Origin: Sipunculus nudus
Lineage: Eukaryota; Annelida; Sipuncula; Golfingiida; Sipunculidae
DNA: 64,000 bases
Direction of reading: 5' to 3'
NCBI GenBank assembly: GCA_026874595.1
Contig: CM049311.1
Coordinates: 61,630,453-61,694,452 of the forward strand
The notes under the pieces were generated by a model, which was not told the DNA's origin, searched no databases, and worked only from the letters and a program-made list of their open reading frames with translations. A program made the position numbers and the translations under genes. Position 1 is the first letter of the stretch. The number at the start of each line of letters is the position of its first letter. This document shows, piece after piece, positions 47,896 to 60,200 of this stretch.

Positions 47896-50632
47896 ATGAT
47901 TTGTGCCCTTTTAATATATGACCAAATCTTTATTCTGGGGGGTACTTCAGAGCCCCATAGCTCACAGAATGTGGGTAACAGGGACCTTATTTCGGGTTTC
48001 CATGTAGACCTTTTATGGGCTTCCCTGGAGGTGAGGACAGAAGATTCTAGGTCCAGTCATTATGATTTGTGCCCTGTTTACAGATGACCAAATGTTTAAA
48101 GATCACAAAAGTAGAGAAAAAAAATCGTAAAAAATAAAAAAAAAATAGGTGGCGCCACCAATCTCCAGAAATTGATGGAACACTCCATGATCAATATCCA
48201 TGCAAAGAATCATGGTGATTAATGCATTAGTTGTTCAGATACTTGAGCTTTTGTATTAAATTTTGCATTATTCTGGGGGGTACTTCAGAACCTCATAGCT
48301 CGAAGAATATAGGTCACAGTGACCAAATTTCAGGTTTACAAGGAGAATTTCCATAGACCTCCCAGGATTTAAAGTAAGAAGATTCCCGGTCTAGCGGTTA
48401 CGATTTGTGCCCTGTTAACAGACAGACGCCTGGATGGCCGGACGGACGACGGACAAAAGGTGATCCCTACAGCTCAGATGACTTTCAGTCAGCTACGCTA
48501 AAAATTGAAAAAAATACAGGTGGCGCCACCAGAATGCAGAAACTGATGAAACATTTCATGATCAATATCCATGCAAAGAATCATGGTGATCAATATAATA
48601 ATTGTTCAGATACTTGAGCTTTTGTATCAAATTTTCCATTATTCTGGGGGCAACTTCGGAGCCCCATAGCTCAGAGGTTATGGGTAACAGAGACCTAATT
48701 TCAAGTTTTTAAGGAAACTTTTCATGGGCCTCTCAGCATTTCAAGAGAGAAGATTCTAGGTCCATTTGTTACGATTTGTGCCATGTTAACAGATGACCGC
48801 ATCTTTTGAGGTCTCAAAAATAGAGAAAAAATTCGTAAAAACAAAAAAAATACAGGTGGCGCAACCATACTGCAGAAACTGATGACACATTCCATGATCA
48901 ATATCCATGCAAAGAATCATGGTGATCACTGCAATAGTTGTTTAGATACTTGAGCTTTTGTATCAAATTGTCCATTTTTCTGAGGGATACTTCAGATGAC
49001 TTACAGTCAGCTGAGCTAAAAACACTTAATGGTCAATATCCATGCAAAGAATCATGATGATCTCCGTATTAGTTGTTCAGATACTTCAGCTTTTGTATCA
49101 AATTGTCCATTATTCTGAGGGATACTTCAGAGTCCTATAGCTTGAAGGATATGGGTAACAGAGACCTAATTTCAAGTTTCCACAGGCACTCTTCATGGGC
49201 CTCCTTGCATGACAAGAATGAAGTTTCTAGGTCCAGTTGTTGCAATTGTACCCTCTTGATAGATAACATAGGTGGCGCCACCAGTCTGCAGGAACTGATG
49301 GAACATCTCATAATCAATATGTATGCCAAAAATCATGACCATCAGTGATGTAGTTATGGAGATATTGAAGTTTTTGTATGAAATTTTTGACTACTCTGGG
49401 GGGGGTACTTTGGGGCCCCATAGCTCGAAGGATATGGGTAACAGAGACCTAATTTCTGGTTTCCATGGAGACTTTTCATAGGTCTTCTAGTGTGTTGAGA
49501 ATGAAGATTCTAGGTCCAGTCGTTACTATTTGTGCCATGCTAACAGATGACAGCATCCTTAAAGGTCTCAAAAAAAGAGGAAAAAAATCGAAAAAAATCG
49601 AACGATAAAGGTGGCGCCACCAGTCTGCAGGAACAGATGACACATCTCATGATCAATAGTTATGCCACAAATCATGACCATCATTCAAGTAGTTAATGAG
49701 ATATTGAAGTTTTTGTATGAAATTTTTTACTTTTCTTGGGGGTACTTTAGGGATCCATAGCTCGAAGAATATGGGTAACAGAGACCTAATTTTGGTTTCC
49801 ATGGAGACTTTTCATAGGTCTCTCAGTGTGTCGAGAATGAAGATTCTAGGTCCGGTCGTTATGATTTGTGCCACGTTAACAGATGACAGCATCCTTAAAG
49901 GTCTCAAAAATAGAGGAAAAAATCGTAAAAAATCAAACAATGCAGGTGGCGCCACAAGTCTGCAGGAACTGATGGAACATTTCATAATCAATATGTATGC
50001 CAAAAATCATGACCATCAGTGATGTAGTTATTGAGATATTGAAGTTTTTGTATGAAATTTTTGACTACTCGGGGGGGGGGGTACTTTGGGGCCCCATAGC
50101 TCGAAGGATATGGTTAACAGAGACCTAATTTCTAGTTTCCATGGAGAATTTTCATAGGTCTCTCAGTGTGTCGAGAATGAAGATTCTAAGTCCAGTCATT
50201 ACGATTTGTGCCTTGTTAACAGATGTTCACATTTTTAAAGGTCTAAAAAATAGAGAAAAAAATTCGTAAAAAATCTAAAAATACAGGTGGCGCCACCAGT
50301 CTTCAGGAACTGATGGAACCTCTCACGATCAATATGTATGCCAAAAATCATGACCATCAGTCAAGTAGTTAATGAGATATTGAAGTTTTTGTATGAAATT
50401 TTTGACTACTCGGGGGGGGGGGTACTTTGGGGCCCCATAGCTCGAAGGATATGGGTAACAGAGACCTAATTTCTGGTTTCCAAGGAGATTTTTCATGGAC
50501 CTCCCAGGATGTCAAGTAAGAAGATTCCAGTTCTAGCGGTTACGATTTGTGCCTGGTTAACGGACAGACAGACGGACGACGGACAAAGAGTGATCGCTAT
50601 AGCTCAGATGACTTTCAGTCAGCTGAGCTAAA

Positions 50633-52775
50633 AATTGGCGACCAATTTCTTTGATGAATGTTGACTATACAATTATTGCTGGGGTAATAGCTTCAAGGAT
50701 GAAAAAGATTTTGCCACACATAATACACCACAACCAAACAGGATTTCTTAAAAACAGGTTTATTGGAGAAAACATAAATAAAGTTTTAAATAATATTTAT
50801 CATGCAAAGAGAACAAAATTAAATGGGCTACTTATGACAATAGACTTTGAAAAAGCTTATGATAAATTGGAATGGAATTTTCTTGAGCAAACTTTGAAAT
50901 ATTTCAACATAAGCTCTGTTATACAAAAATGGTGCAGTATTCTGTATAATGACATTAGCAGTTGTATCATAAACAATGGGTGGATGTCTGATTACTTTAG
51001 TATTTCAAGAGGAGTTAGACAAGGGTGTCCTCTCTCCCCATACCTGTTTATTTTATGTGCAGAATGTTTAGCATTAACTATCAGGAACAATCATCTAATT
51101 AACAGTTATATGCCTGGAGGAAAACTTACACAATATGCAGATGACACTGTTCTAACCTTGAAAGATGTGTCATCAGTTAAAGAAGCACTAAAAGTTTTTA
51201 TGAATTTCTCCAAAATTTCAGGTCTTGTGATAAATTTAAATAAGACAACAGTGATGCCATTGCTCATGACTTACGATAGATCAATGAAAGAAGAAATTGA
51301 AAATTTGAATCTGAAATGGTCATATGGCCCAGTTGATGTACTGGGAATAAAGGTAACCCCAGAGGCAAATAATTTGAAAAACCTGAATTTTCTCCCTGCC
51401 ATGGAAAAATTAAACAGTGTGCTTAATGTTTGGTTATATCGAAATCTTACATTACTTGGAAGAATTACAATTCTTAAAACTTTTGGGTTATCACAGTTTT
51501 CATATTTATTTTCAGTATTACCTACACCTGATGATGATTTTATAAATATGGTTGAACAGGGACTGTTTAGATTCATATGGTCCAACAAGCCAGATAAAAT
51601 TAAAAGGAAATCTTTAATTTCATCTTATGACAATGGAGGCCTTAATATGGTCCATCCTAGAACTTACATAACATCTTTGAAAGTCGCTTGGGTCAGAAGA
51701 CTACTATTAAAGAAGGACACCGAAGAATATAAACAAGACATACTTAGTATGATCAGAGGAGGTGATTATTTTTTTAAGTGTAATTTGACCAAAGAGGATG
51801 TATGGTATAGTTATGTAAACACAAATACATTCTGGAAAGATGTTCTACAATCATGGTGTGCATACAATTATAAAGACCAAGTCAAAGGAGTAACAGAAAT
51901 TGGTAATCAAAATATCTGGTTGAACTCACATATTCGGGTGGATAATAAACCAGTATTTTATAAAAACTGGATAAATGCAGGAATTTACTGCTTAACTGAT
52001 TTATTAACAGGAGATGATATTAAGAGATTTCTTACATATGAAGAAATCTGCCTGAGGGTTAAAAAAGTTAATATTCTTGAATATAGAGGATTATTGGATT
52101 CGATTCCGAGAGAGTGGAAAGAAATTTTATTGCATACAAATGAAGATGACAAATATATAAGTAAATTTTCCCAATTATTTAAGGTGAAAAATGTGACAAA
52201 AACTGCATACAATGAACTGGTCAGACCTCTATACGCAGAACCCGAAAGAATATTAAGAAAATGGACAAGGGACCTAAATATTGAATATGACTAAAAAAAA
52301 TATATCCTTAATTCCTTTTTGCATATAGTGAAGCTTACTCAGTCTACAACCCTAAGGATATTTCAGTTTAATTTGATACATAGAATATTAACAACAAATA
52401 CATTTTTATTCAAAATTGGTTTCAAAGATACAGAGACTTGTTCTTTTTGTGAAGAAGGAAGAGAATCATTGACACATTTGTTTTGGGAATGCCCTATTAC
52501 TCAAGGATATTGGTCCGAATTAGCCTGTTGGTTTAACAAGAAAATGAGAGATCAAACAATAATATTGGACTTAAAGCTAGTGATATTGGGTGTCAAGGAA
52601 TATATTGCTTATTTTTAAAAAATACTTGTATACATGTAGATGCAAAGAAGTGAAACCAAGAGCATTGGATGGTATCAATTATGCAAAGAAGATTTATGAA
52701 ATTGAAAAACATATTGCAGAAAAAAAAGACGAACTGGAGGTACTTAATGAAAGATGGGGTATCTTTAAATTCTAA
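50633..52775 (+). pseudogene. LINE ORF2 C-terminal two-thirds
   Basis: Reverse-transcriptase blocks are intact: NQTGFLKNRFIGENI, LLMTIDFEKAYDKLEW, SRGVRQGCPLSPYLF, TQYADDTVL and LGIKVTPE. A thumb/connection region with WLYRNLTLLGRI and FIWSNKPDKIKRK follows. The terminal finger is TCSFCEEG...LTHLFWECP. A TAA at 52292-52294 and a frameshift at the A-run 52615-52622 interrupt an otherwise single frame. The true C-terminus is GIFKF at 52775. The missing N-terminus makes it a dead copy. The sequence is close to but distinct from the minus-strand LINE, so at least two related LINE lineages are present. Confidence 0.85.
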
Positions 52776-53117
52776 TTCGGTTTATATTTGGATATCTAAG
52801 CATATAATATGTATGTGTATATGTAGAATATATGTGTGTATCCATGTATATAGGAATATGCATCCTTTATTTTTTTTAATTTTTTTTTCCTTTGATGTGC
52901 TTTTTCTGAATTTTTTTTTTTTGGCCTTATTATTTCCCCCCCCCCTTCTTTTTTTTATATTTTGTCATCGTTGCATTTTGTCAGATATATATAATGCTGC
53001 TCTTTTCTAAGATACATGTATTTAAATTTGTAATGCTTTGACTTTGTAATGTTTTCTGAGTATATGTATTGGTATTGTATATGTTTTTTCTGAATAAATG
53101 TAAAAAAAAAAAAAAAA
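50633..53117 (+). mobile_element. 5'-truncated L1/Tx1-like LINE with poly(A) tail
   Basis: It begins abruptly inside the reverse transcriptase (NWRPISL), directly abutting the family-A 3' end, and ends with AATAAA (53093-53098) and a 16-base A-run (53102-53117). The 3' untranslated part (52776-53101) is T-rich. A further ~200 bases end in a second A-rich tract (53282-53318). Confidence 0.8.
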
Positions 53118-53319
53118 CTATTCTTACATATAATTCTTATATATATATATCGCCTTTATCACCTTCTTTACTCGAGATGTCGGGTGTTAAAAACATGTTA
53201 TTGTATACTGTTTCATGCATATATATTTGTTGTTTGTTTATTCTATTGTTATGTATTTTCAATGAAAATGTCAATCAACTTTAAAAAAAAAATAAATAAA
53301 AAAAAAAAAAAAAAAACAG
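53118..53319 (+). other. Segment between two poly(A) tracts behind the LINE
   Basis: About 165 bases with a short (TA)n end in an A-rich tract (AAAAATAAATAAAAA type). It could be a 3' transduction carried by the LINE or the 3' stub of a second retroelement. No coding content. Confidence 0.4.
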
Positions 53320-53914
53320 GACATCTCCTGCTTGACCGTGTACGGAGTCCCACGCGCCCTGATTATGTTGGCGCCATGTTGACGTTTGACTATTTCGCAA
53401 CAAAGGAGGATATATTTCACATGCAGCAACCCTATGGTTGATTAAACATATTTGCACGTTTAAAGTGTTAAGTTTTTGGATGTTACGGTTACAGGTGCAT
53501 GGGCATCCTGATAACAGACGGACGGATGAACGGTTTACGGCAGGATGGACAGAAGCAATATTAAGATATCCCTTGAATCTTGTATGATTTTATACTAAAA
53601 TGTGTTCCATATTATGTAGTTACAGCGAACCCTCTATCTGTACTAATAAATCAACAAGCAAACAAAGATGGTAAGAATATTCACTACTATTGGTTAATTA
53701 TGCATATTCAAAAGCCCCGGTGGCTAATAATTTGTACTACCAACTGAAGATCGCCAGCAGATTCCACCGCGTTAAATTAATTGACTGTACACAGGTTAAA
53801 CGAGTTGTTAATAATTTCGGTGAGACTACTAGACGCATCAACGATTGCAGGTCGTTCCGGTGCGTACATAAACGCATAATTACGTATATAAGCTTATAAA
53901 TCTTTACCATCTAG
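53320..53914. other. No gene seen
   Basis: Mixed sequence with a short GACGGACGGATGAACGG stretch at ~53517. No recognised termini, and ORFs are unsupported. Confidence 0.5.
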
Positions 53915-53978
53915 TTTTTAGCTCAGCTGACTATAAGTCATCTGAGCTATAGTCATGGTCCATTGTCCGTCGTCCGTC

Positions 53979-54013
<35 letters not shown>

Positions 54014-57000
54014 CCGTCTGGATGTCCGTCCGTAAGACTGGCACGTTTCGACACCGTTGGACCTACGAATCTGAATTTCGGCATACAGTTAGATGTCCCC
54101 ATAATCTCCTACCATGCCAAAAATTGGGTCAATAGGACTTCGTTCCTTTGAGATATTAAGGAAAAACCTCAATTTTTTATTAGAAATCTATTTTCACACT
54201 TCAGGACTGCCTAATATCAAAACCGCTCATCTGGTTTTCTTCATATTTACCATAAATATTCCTCTATATAGTTCCTATGTACATGCCAGATATTAAGTCA
54301 GTATTGTATAATTTAAAAAAGTTATGGGCCCAAACATAATGGATTTGTAAAAAAATCAGGAAGATATTTGGTCACTTAAGACCAAAAGTGTTAAAGGTAG
54401 GGACTTTTTTCCAGTAATACAACTTTAATTAATCAAAATTTAATTGTATACCAAAAATTAGATAAAAATTTGTTAAATTTTTTTAAATATTGGCAAAAAT
54501 ATAAAATTGTTACCTTAAATTTTGCCCAACTTTGGCCATGGCACGTTTTTTTCTTGTTAGTACTGTGGATTTAATTTTCACACCATGTATACATAAGGTT
54601 TTAATCTGTTAAAATCTGAAATTTGAAAATAAAAGCTGCAAAATTAGGCTAGTTATTGAATTTTTTCGAGGCTCTTGTTGTATTCCCTTAAATTGTCAAG
54701 CAGTCCACTTTGATGACTGTAGGTCATTCAGTGCACATCTCTATGCTCCCCAGGCTGTTGACATAATTTTAGATGTCCCCAAAATCTCCTACCATACCTA
54801 AAATTGGGTCATTAGGACTTTGTTCCTTCGAGATATTAAGGAAAAAAAAACTCTGTTTTCCATAAAAAAGCCATTGTTACACTTCAAGGCTGCCTAATAT
54901 CAAAACCACTGATCTGTTTTTGATCGTATTTAGTATTCACATTCTTTTATACATTTTCTATGAACATACCAAAAATTAGGTCAGTAAGGGTATTATTTTG
55001 AAGTTATAGGCCAAAACATAATGCAATTTTTTAAAAAATCAGGAAATATATTTACTCACCTAACATGAGAATTCCTGAACCTAGAGACTTTTTTTCAGGA
55101 ATATAACTTTATTTAATCAAGATTCAATTGTTTACCCAAAATTGGATCTGAATTTTGCAAATTTTTCTAGTTATTAGCATAAATAAAAAATCAATACCTT
55201 AAATTTTTTCCAACTTTGGCACTGTTGATTTAATTTTCCCAGCATATATGCATAAGGATTTAATCTTTTAAAATCTGAACTTTCAAAGGAAATTGATGGG
55301 AATGAATAGCTTTTATTCATGTTTCCATGTCAAGTGTTGTTTACATCTAGCCCACCTAGTAGTACAGCCTTCACTTGCATTATGTAACCCACCCCAGGCA
55401 GCTTACCTTGGCCCAGCTTAGCCACTACTAGCAGGCTTCCCCTCTGCCCTGCACTCGTCCCCCCAGCTGGTGCATAAACTAGATGAATGTTATAATTTTT
55501 CTGTATTTTATTTTATTCTTGGACATGCTACATTTTAGATTTTGAATTGAACCACCAGGGTTACAGTGATTAAAGTGTACATTTAATTGTGTCCACAGAG
55601 TGGTGTATTGCTGTGAAAGTGTGGATGTTCATGAGATAAGTAATTCCTTACTTCAGAAGAGTAAAAACTTCACCAGGTGTGAAATTGACTATTAATTCCA
55701 GTAATTAATTAAAACCGGGATAGTAATTAGCACAATGATATTGTTTGTCCCTCATTCAACCAACAGTGTGTATACTTTATTTGAAAAGATGTTTTATTTT
55801 ATCAAATTTACTTTTATTTTATTTTGGTGAATAAAATTAAGCATATCCTGAAAACACCAATGTGCAAAACTGTTTAATAGTGATTCAAGGAATATTCTTG
55901 TTGATGCCATGTTGTGGCATTATTTTCTTTTAAAATCAGTTTAAACATTTATGATTTAAAAATAATAAAATATATGTGTATGCATAATATGACCCAATGA
56001 TTTTTACTCTGTATATATAATGATTGCAACTTTTGCAACAATTCTAATATTTTAACTTATATTTTCAGGTTTTTTAATTAAAAATTTATAAACCTTTAAA
56101 TAAAAAAATGATTCAGATAAACACTTCTTAATGTAAAAAGTGGATCTGCTTAAAAAAATAGGATTATATATAAACTTAAATGCATTATTCTCTTGAAAGT
56201 GAAAGTGAAATAAAGGTATTAGTCCATTCTGTCCACTTGCCTGTCCATTTGTAAATTTTCGTATGCAACACAGTATCTCAAAACTTTTACTGTTTTTCTT
56301 CATGACAGTCTTGTCAGAGTATTAGTTTGCAATCATATATTTAGAACTTTACTATAACCAAGTAGGAGGGCCCCTTTCCTCTTAGCTTTTCATATTCTTA
56401 TATAAATGAAAAACATTACAATAGAATATTTCTATATCCACCTTCGTGCTGCCCTCACTTTTCCCTTCTCTGAACCCCATCCCAAAGTCAGCCTCAGTAA
56501 GCAAGAACAAGATGAATCAGATATATTCATACTTAAATATTTTGTATAACTATTCGTCCATAGGTACCTATGTACATGCCAGAAATTATGTCATTATTGT
56601 GTAATATGTAGACATAGTGGGCATCACAATAATGTACCTTGTCAAGACTAAAGAGATATTGTGTCATAAAGTCACATATTCATAAATCACTTCATCAGCA
56701 TAGTTAATCATTACATCATATCTGTCAAATTGAACGCTTGCAGACTACCATACACTTTAGATCCTTCAACAAATAGCCTTATCATCATTCTACTACTGCT
56801 TATTACTGCTGTCACTGCATTCATATTTGCCCAAATATATCACAATTTTCAACCCCTCCTAAATAAATAAAAAATAAACCACTTTATTTGACTCTATTAA
56901 TCCATCAGTCAGGTAATTTCATTTATCATTTACTCACATATTACATTACATTCCTTTATAATAGCCCAACATGTACATGATATTCATAAGCTTTATCGAC

Positions 57001-57079
57001 TCTATATAGTATCACAGTGGAGAAACATTTATAGTCTAATCACGATCAGCTGAGCGCCGTGACCCATGGGTCCCTTGTT
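53915..57079 (-). mobile_element. Family-A-ended element in minus orientation
   Basis: Read on the minus strand, it starts AACAAGGGACCCATGGGTC (57079-57061) then GCGCTCAGCTGATC, and ends with a GACGGACGGAC microsatellite, a hairpin (AGCTCAGATGACT-TAT-AGTCAGCTGAGCT, 53948-53920) and TAAAAA. The left 620 bases match 2020-2543. The middle (55300-57000) is unlike other copies and may be captured or unrelated sequence, so the two ends may not belong to one insertion. The 5' end lies only ~100 bases past the stop of the downstream gene. Confidence 0.5.
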
Positions 57080-57182
57080 CTTGGATATCTGTGTCTCGGA
57101 TATCATTTTATCTGATTAAAATATGTACTTGAATCTATAGCAAATTCATCATACTGATTCCATATGCTTGAAATCCCGTGAT

Positions 57183-57277
57183 TTAGCTGGGCATGATAAT
57201 AGCCTGTCCTGTGTCCAGAACACCTACACTCTGGTCGCGTGTGGTAGATGGCGGAACATAAGGCGGTGGAGGGCACA
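57183..57277 (-). CDS. Terminal exon with PPPPY and stop
   Basis: Acceptor tatttcag, then 95 bases in the phase left by the cassettes, reading CPPPPYVPPSTTRDQ to TAA at 57185-57183. This exon is unique, not part of the array. Confidence 0.7.
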
Positions 57278-60200
57278 CTGAAATACATATAAGGTAAAAG
57301 GTGACGATTATAAGAAATGTGCAATGGTGCAGTATATGTATATGTATTTATATATATATGTGTATGTGTGCGTGTAAACCTGTATATGCAGTATATATAT
57401 GTACATGGTATAATTGCAATACGTTGTATAATCCGATCAAGAGAAGTATTTCCTTTTTGCCAACAGCATGGTTCTGTTCCAAAGTCTGAAATCCCATGTT
57501 TAACATGTCATAATTAATAAAAAGCAGCACTTTCCTATATATTGAAACCCCCACCCCAAGAAAAAATACTAATGACATTAATGCCACAAGTAATTCCATA
57601 ATAAGTCTTTCTTTACAATTATAATGAAAGAAAGGGCCATTTAGGTAAAAAATAAAAGTAAAGTCAAAACATACTTGTGCTAAGTATTGAAATAATATTA
57701 TAGACTATCTTGGAATAAAATTTGAAAGGCAGTGACGGCGTCGGGAAACTTTTTCCATTGCCGAATAATCACGTCTTAAGGACACTAGTGGGACTTTTTT
57801 GACGTGCTTCACAAGACAGAAGACTTTTTAAAACAGAAACTTTTCTCAGTTTTAAAATACAGATTGCGGCTTTATTTTTTATTTTTTTGTCATCTTAGGC
57901 CAAAATAAAACAGGTATGGTTCCCAGGCACGTTTTTCAGAAATCAATGGGGGCGGTTTTTTTTATTTTTAAATTTTTGGTATGTTTCGATAAAAATGTAA
58001 AATGATAAGGAAAAAGCATGATAATAAGAGATTTATTTTGCTAAACAAGTAAAATACTACAAAACAAAGAAATGCCCGAGCGGGTGCAGCTCAAGCTTGG
58101 CAAGTTTCTATTCAAAATCAAAATAAAAGGTTTTGATGCGGGGGTTAAAATTAATGCGGGCGTGCCTGAGAACCATACCTTTTGTTTATTTATTTATTTT
58201 TTTTGTTTTGCCTTACATATTTTTTTTCTCATCCTAACGAACAACTTGTTCATGGTAGAGGGCCAAATCGGCCCTGCATTTGGCTGATCGTTTTAGCACA
58301 AAAGCATAAAGAGAGACATTTTGTCTTTATTTTGGCTTCAAAGACATGCAAGGCCTATCACGTGTAATAGAAACATCAATGTCGATAAAGTTCTATACTT
58401 AATCTCTCGAGCATTATTTCTTAAAGCCAGGTATTTACCTATACCTTTTCCATATAATTTACTTGACTTATGTCAATGTTATGACTTACTCGGCGTACAT
58501 TTTAATGAGCTCTAGGTATTTCCTGTTACTAGAGGTTCTCATAACACCTCTGTGGTGGGTATGAGCTTGTTTATATTCCAATTGTAAGTAAATACACAAA
58601 TATGTTGAAAAACGGATCACCATGCAAATTGTGGCAGTTAGTTGCTTATGTGTGGAAGATTAAAACGCCCTTTGCAAAGCGCTGGTTCCTCTGACGTGCT
58701 GCCGGATGTTCTTGTTGATTGTGTTTGAATCATTTTGAATAATATCCACTATTTGTTTAATAGTTGATATAAACGAAACGAACAGCTCGTGCGCGTTTCC
58801 TTGCCTATTTTTTATGATAGGTTCAAGGAAATATTTTTTTAACATACGACATATTTTGGAGTAAGCCTTAGTACAATTAATTGGTGATCGGACGGTTTCA
58901 TTCGGAAATGTTGGCTTGAAAAATAAAAAGGGTTGCTATTTATGAGTTAAAGCAAAGAAAATTAAATTTATTATACCTGCAAGAACTAGCATTTAGATCA
59001 AAATGTTGAAATCATACGGAAGTTAAATCAGAATTATAAAAGTGAGATTTACAACTGAAAAATATCTTTACTAGTCACCCAGTTTAAATTTGCAGGGACA
59101 GACAACTATAAATTTATGTTACTAATTAGAATCTCAATTGATAGAACCAGTCGAGACAGTTGTTTTAATATAACTACCTTCGGAATACGGGGGTGATGGA
59201 TCTTCCGCCGGCTGTAGTTCAGAGTTCTCTGGGTAGGCCTGTATTATAGTGGTGGATCCTGCCACTGTAGTCACCATATCCACGCGTCCACCTGTATTAA
59301 TCATGACACCATGTTAAAATGTAAAGGTCAATGTCCAAAACTAGAAATATCCTGTAATACTGAACAGCTGAGGCGTGTTTCAAACAAAAATGCCCTGATG
59401 GTCTTGGAATAGTTGCGTTCTATCTCTTTTATTGAGGCCTACACGTATGTTACAAAAAAAAATTGCATTACGTACATATTTAAGAGGTATTTTGCTTCGG
59501 GAATTCTGAAAAATATACCAAGATAATGCATAAAATAGATATTAAACCATGAGCCTGATGCATGTTAGATTTATAGCTGCATTCTCCAAAATGTTGACAG
59601 ATTGCACATGCAAATAATATATTATAGTATCTACGTAAATAATGTTATAATTGTATCTATGTAAATAATTTGTTATACCTGCAAGAACTAGCATTTAGAT
59701 CAAAATGTTGAAATCATACGGAAGTTAAATCAGAATTATAAAAGTGAGATTTACAACTGAAAAATATCTTTACTAGTCACCCAGATTAAATTCGCAGGGG
59801 CAGACAACTAAAAATTTATGTTACTAATTAGAATCTCAATTGATATAACCAGTCGAGACAGTTGTTTTAATATAACTACCTTCGGAATACGGGGGTGGTG
59901 GAGGATCTTCCGCCGGCTGTAGTTCAGAGGTCTCTGGGTAGGCCTGTATTATAGTGGTGGATCCTGCCACTGTAGTCACCATATCCACGCGTCCACCTGT
60001 ATTAATCATGACACCATGTTAAAATGTAAAGGTCAATGTCCAAAACTAGGAATATCCTGTAATACTGAACAGCTGAGGCGTGTTTCATACAAAAATGCCC
60101 TGATGGTCTTGGAATAGTTGCGTTCTATCTCTTTTATTGAGGCCTACACGTATGTTACCAAAAAATGCATTACGTACATATTTAAGAGGTATTTTGCTTG

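Larger units (their letters stand above)
43185..50634 (+). mobile_element. Family-A terminal-hairpin array, split by a LINE
   Basis: 5' end AACAAGTGACCCAGGGGTC then GCTCAGCTGACC; 3' end GGACGACGGAC, hairpin AGCTCAGATGACT-TTC-AGTCAGCTGAGCT (50601-50629) and AAAAA. Internal 3'-type ends also occur at ~48503 and ~49019, so this is a chain of units rather than one copy. Units of ~336-341 bp hold the GGTGGCGCCACC core at 48148, 48519, 48855, 49271, 49610, 49945 and 50286. A LINE interrupts at 43541-47895. ORFs of 60-100 codons here are repeat artefacts. Confidence 0.7.

Noticed and set aside
57103-57324. 73-codon minus ORF starting MHISYNRHLL
   Set aside because: It overlaps the terminal PY exon in another frame. 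The phase-1 frame with PPPPY is the one continued from the cassettes.
58660-58845. 61-codon minus ORF inside the terminal intron
   Set aside because: Considered as an additional exon, but it has no fitting acceptor and donor in phase 1 and no similarity to the PY exons.
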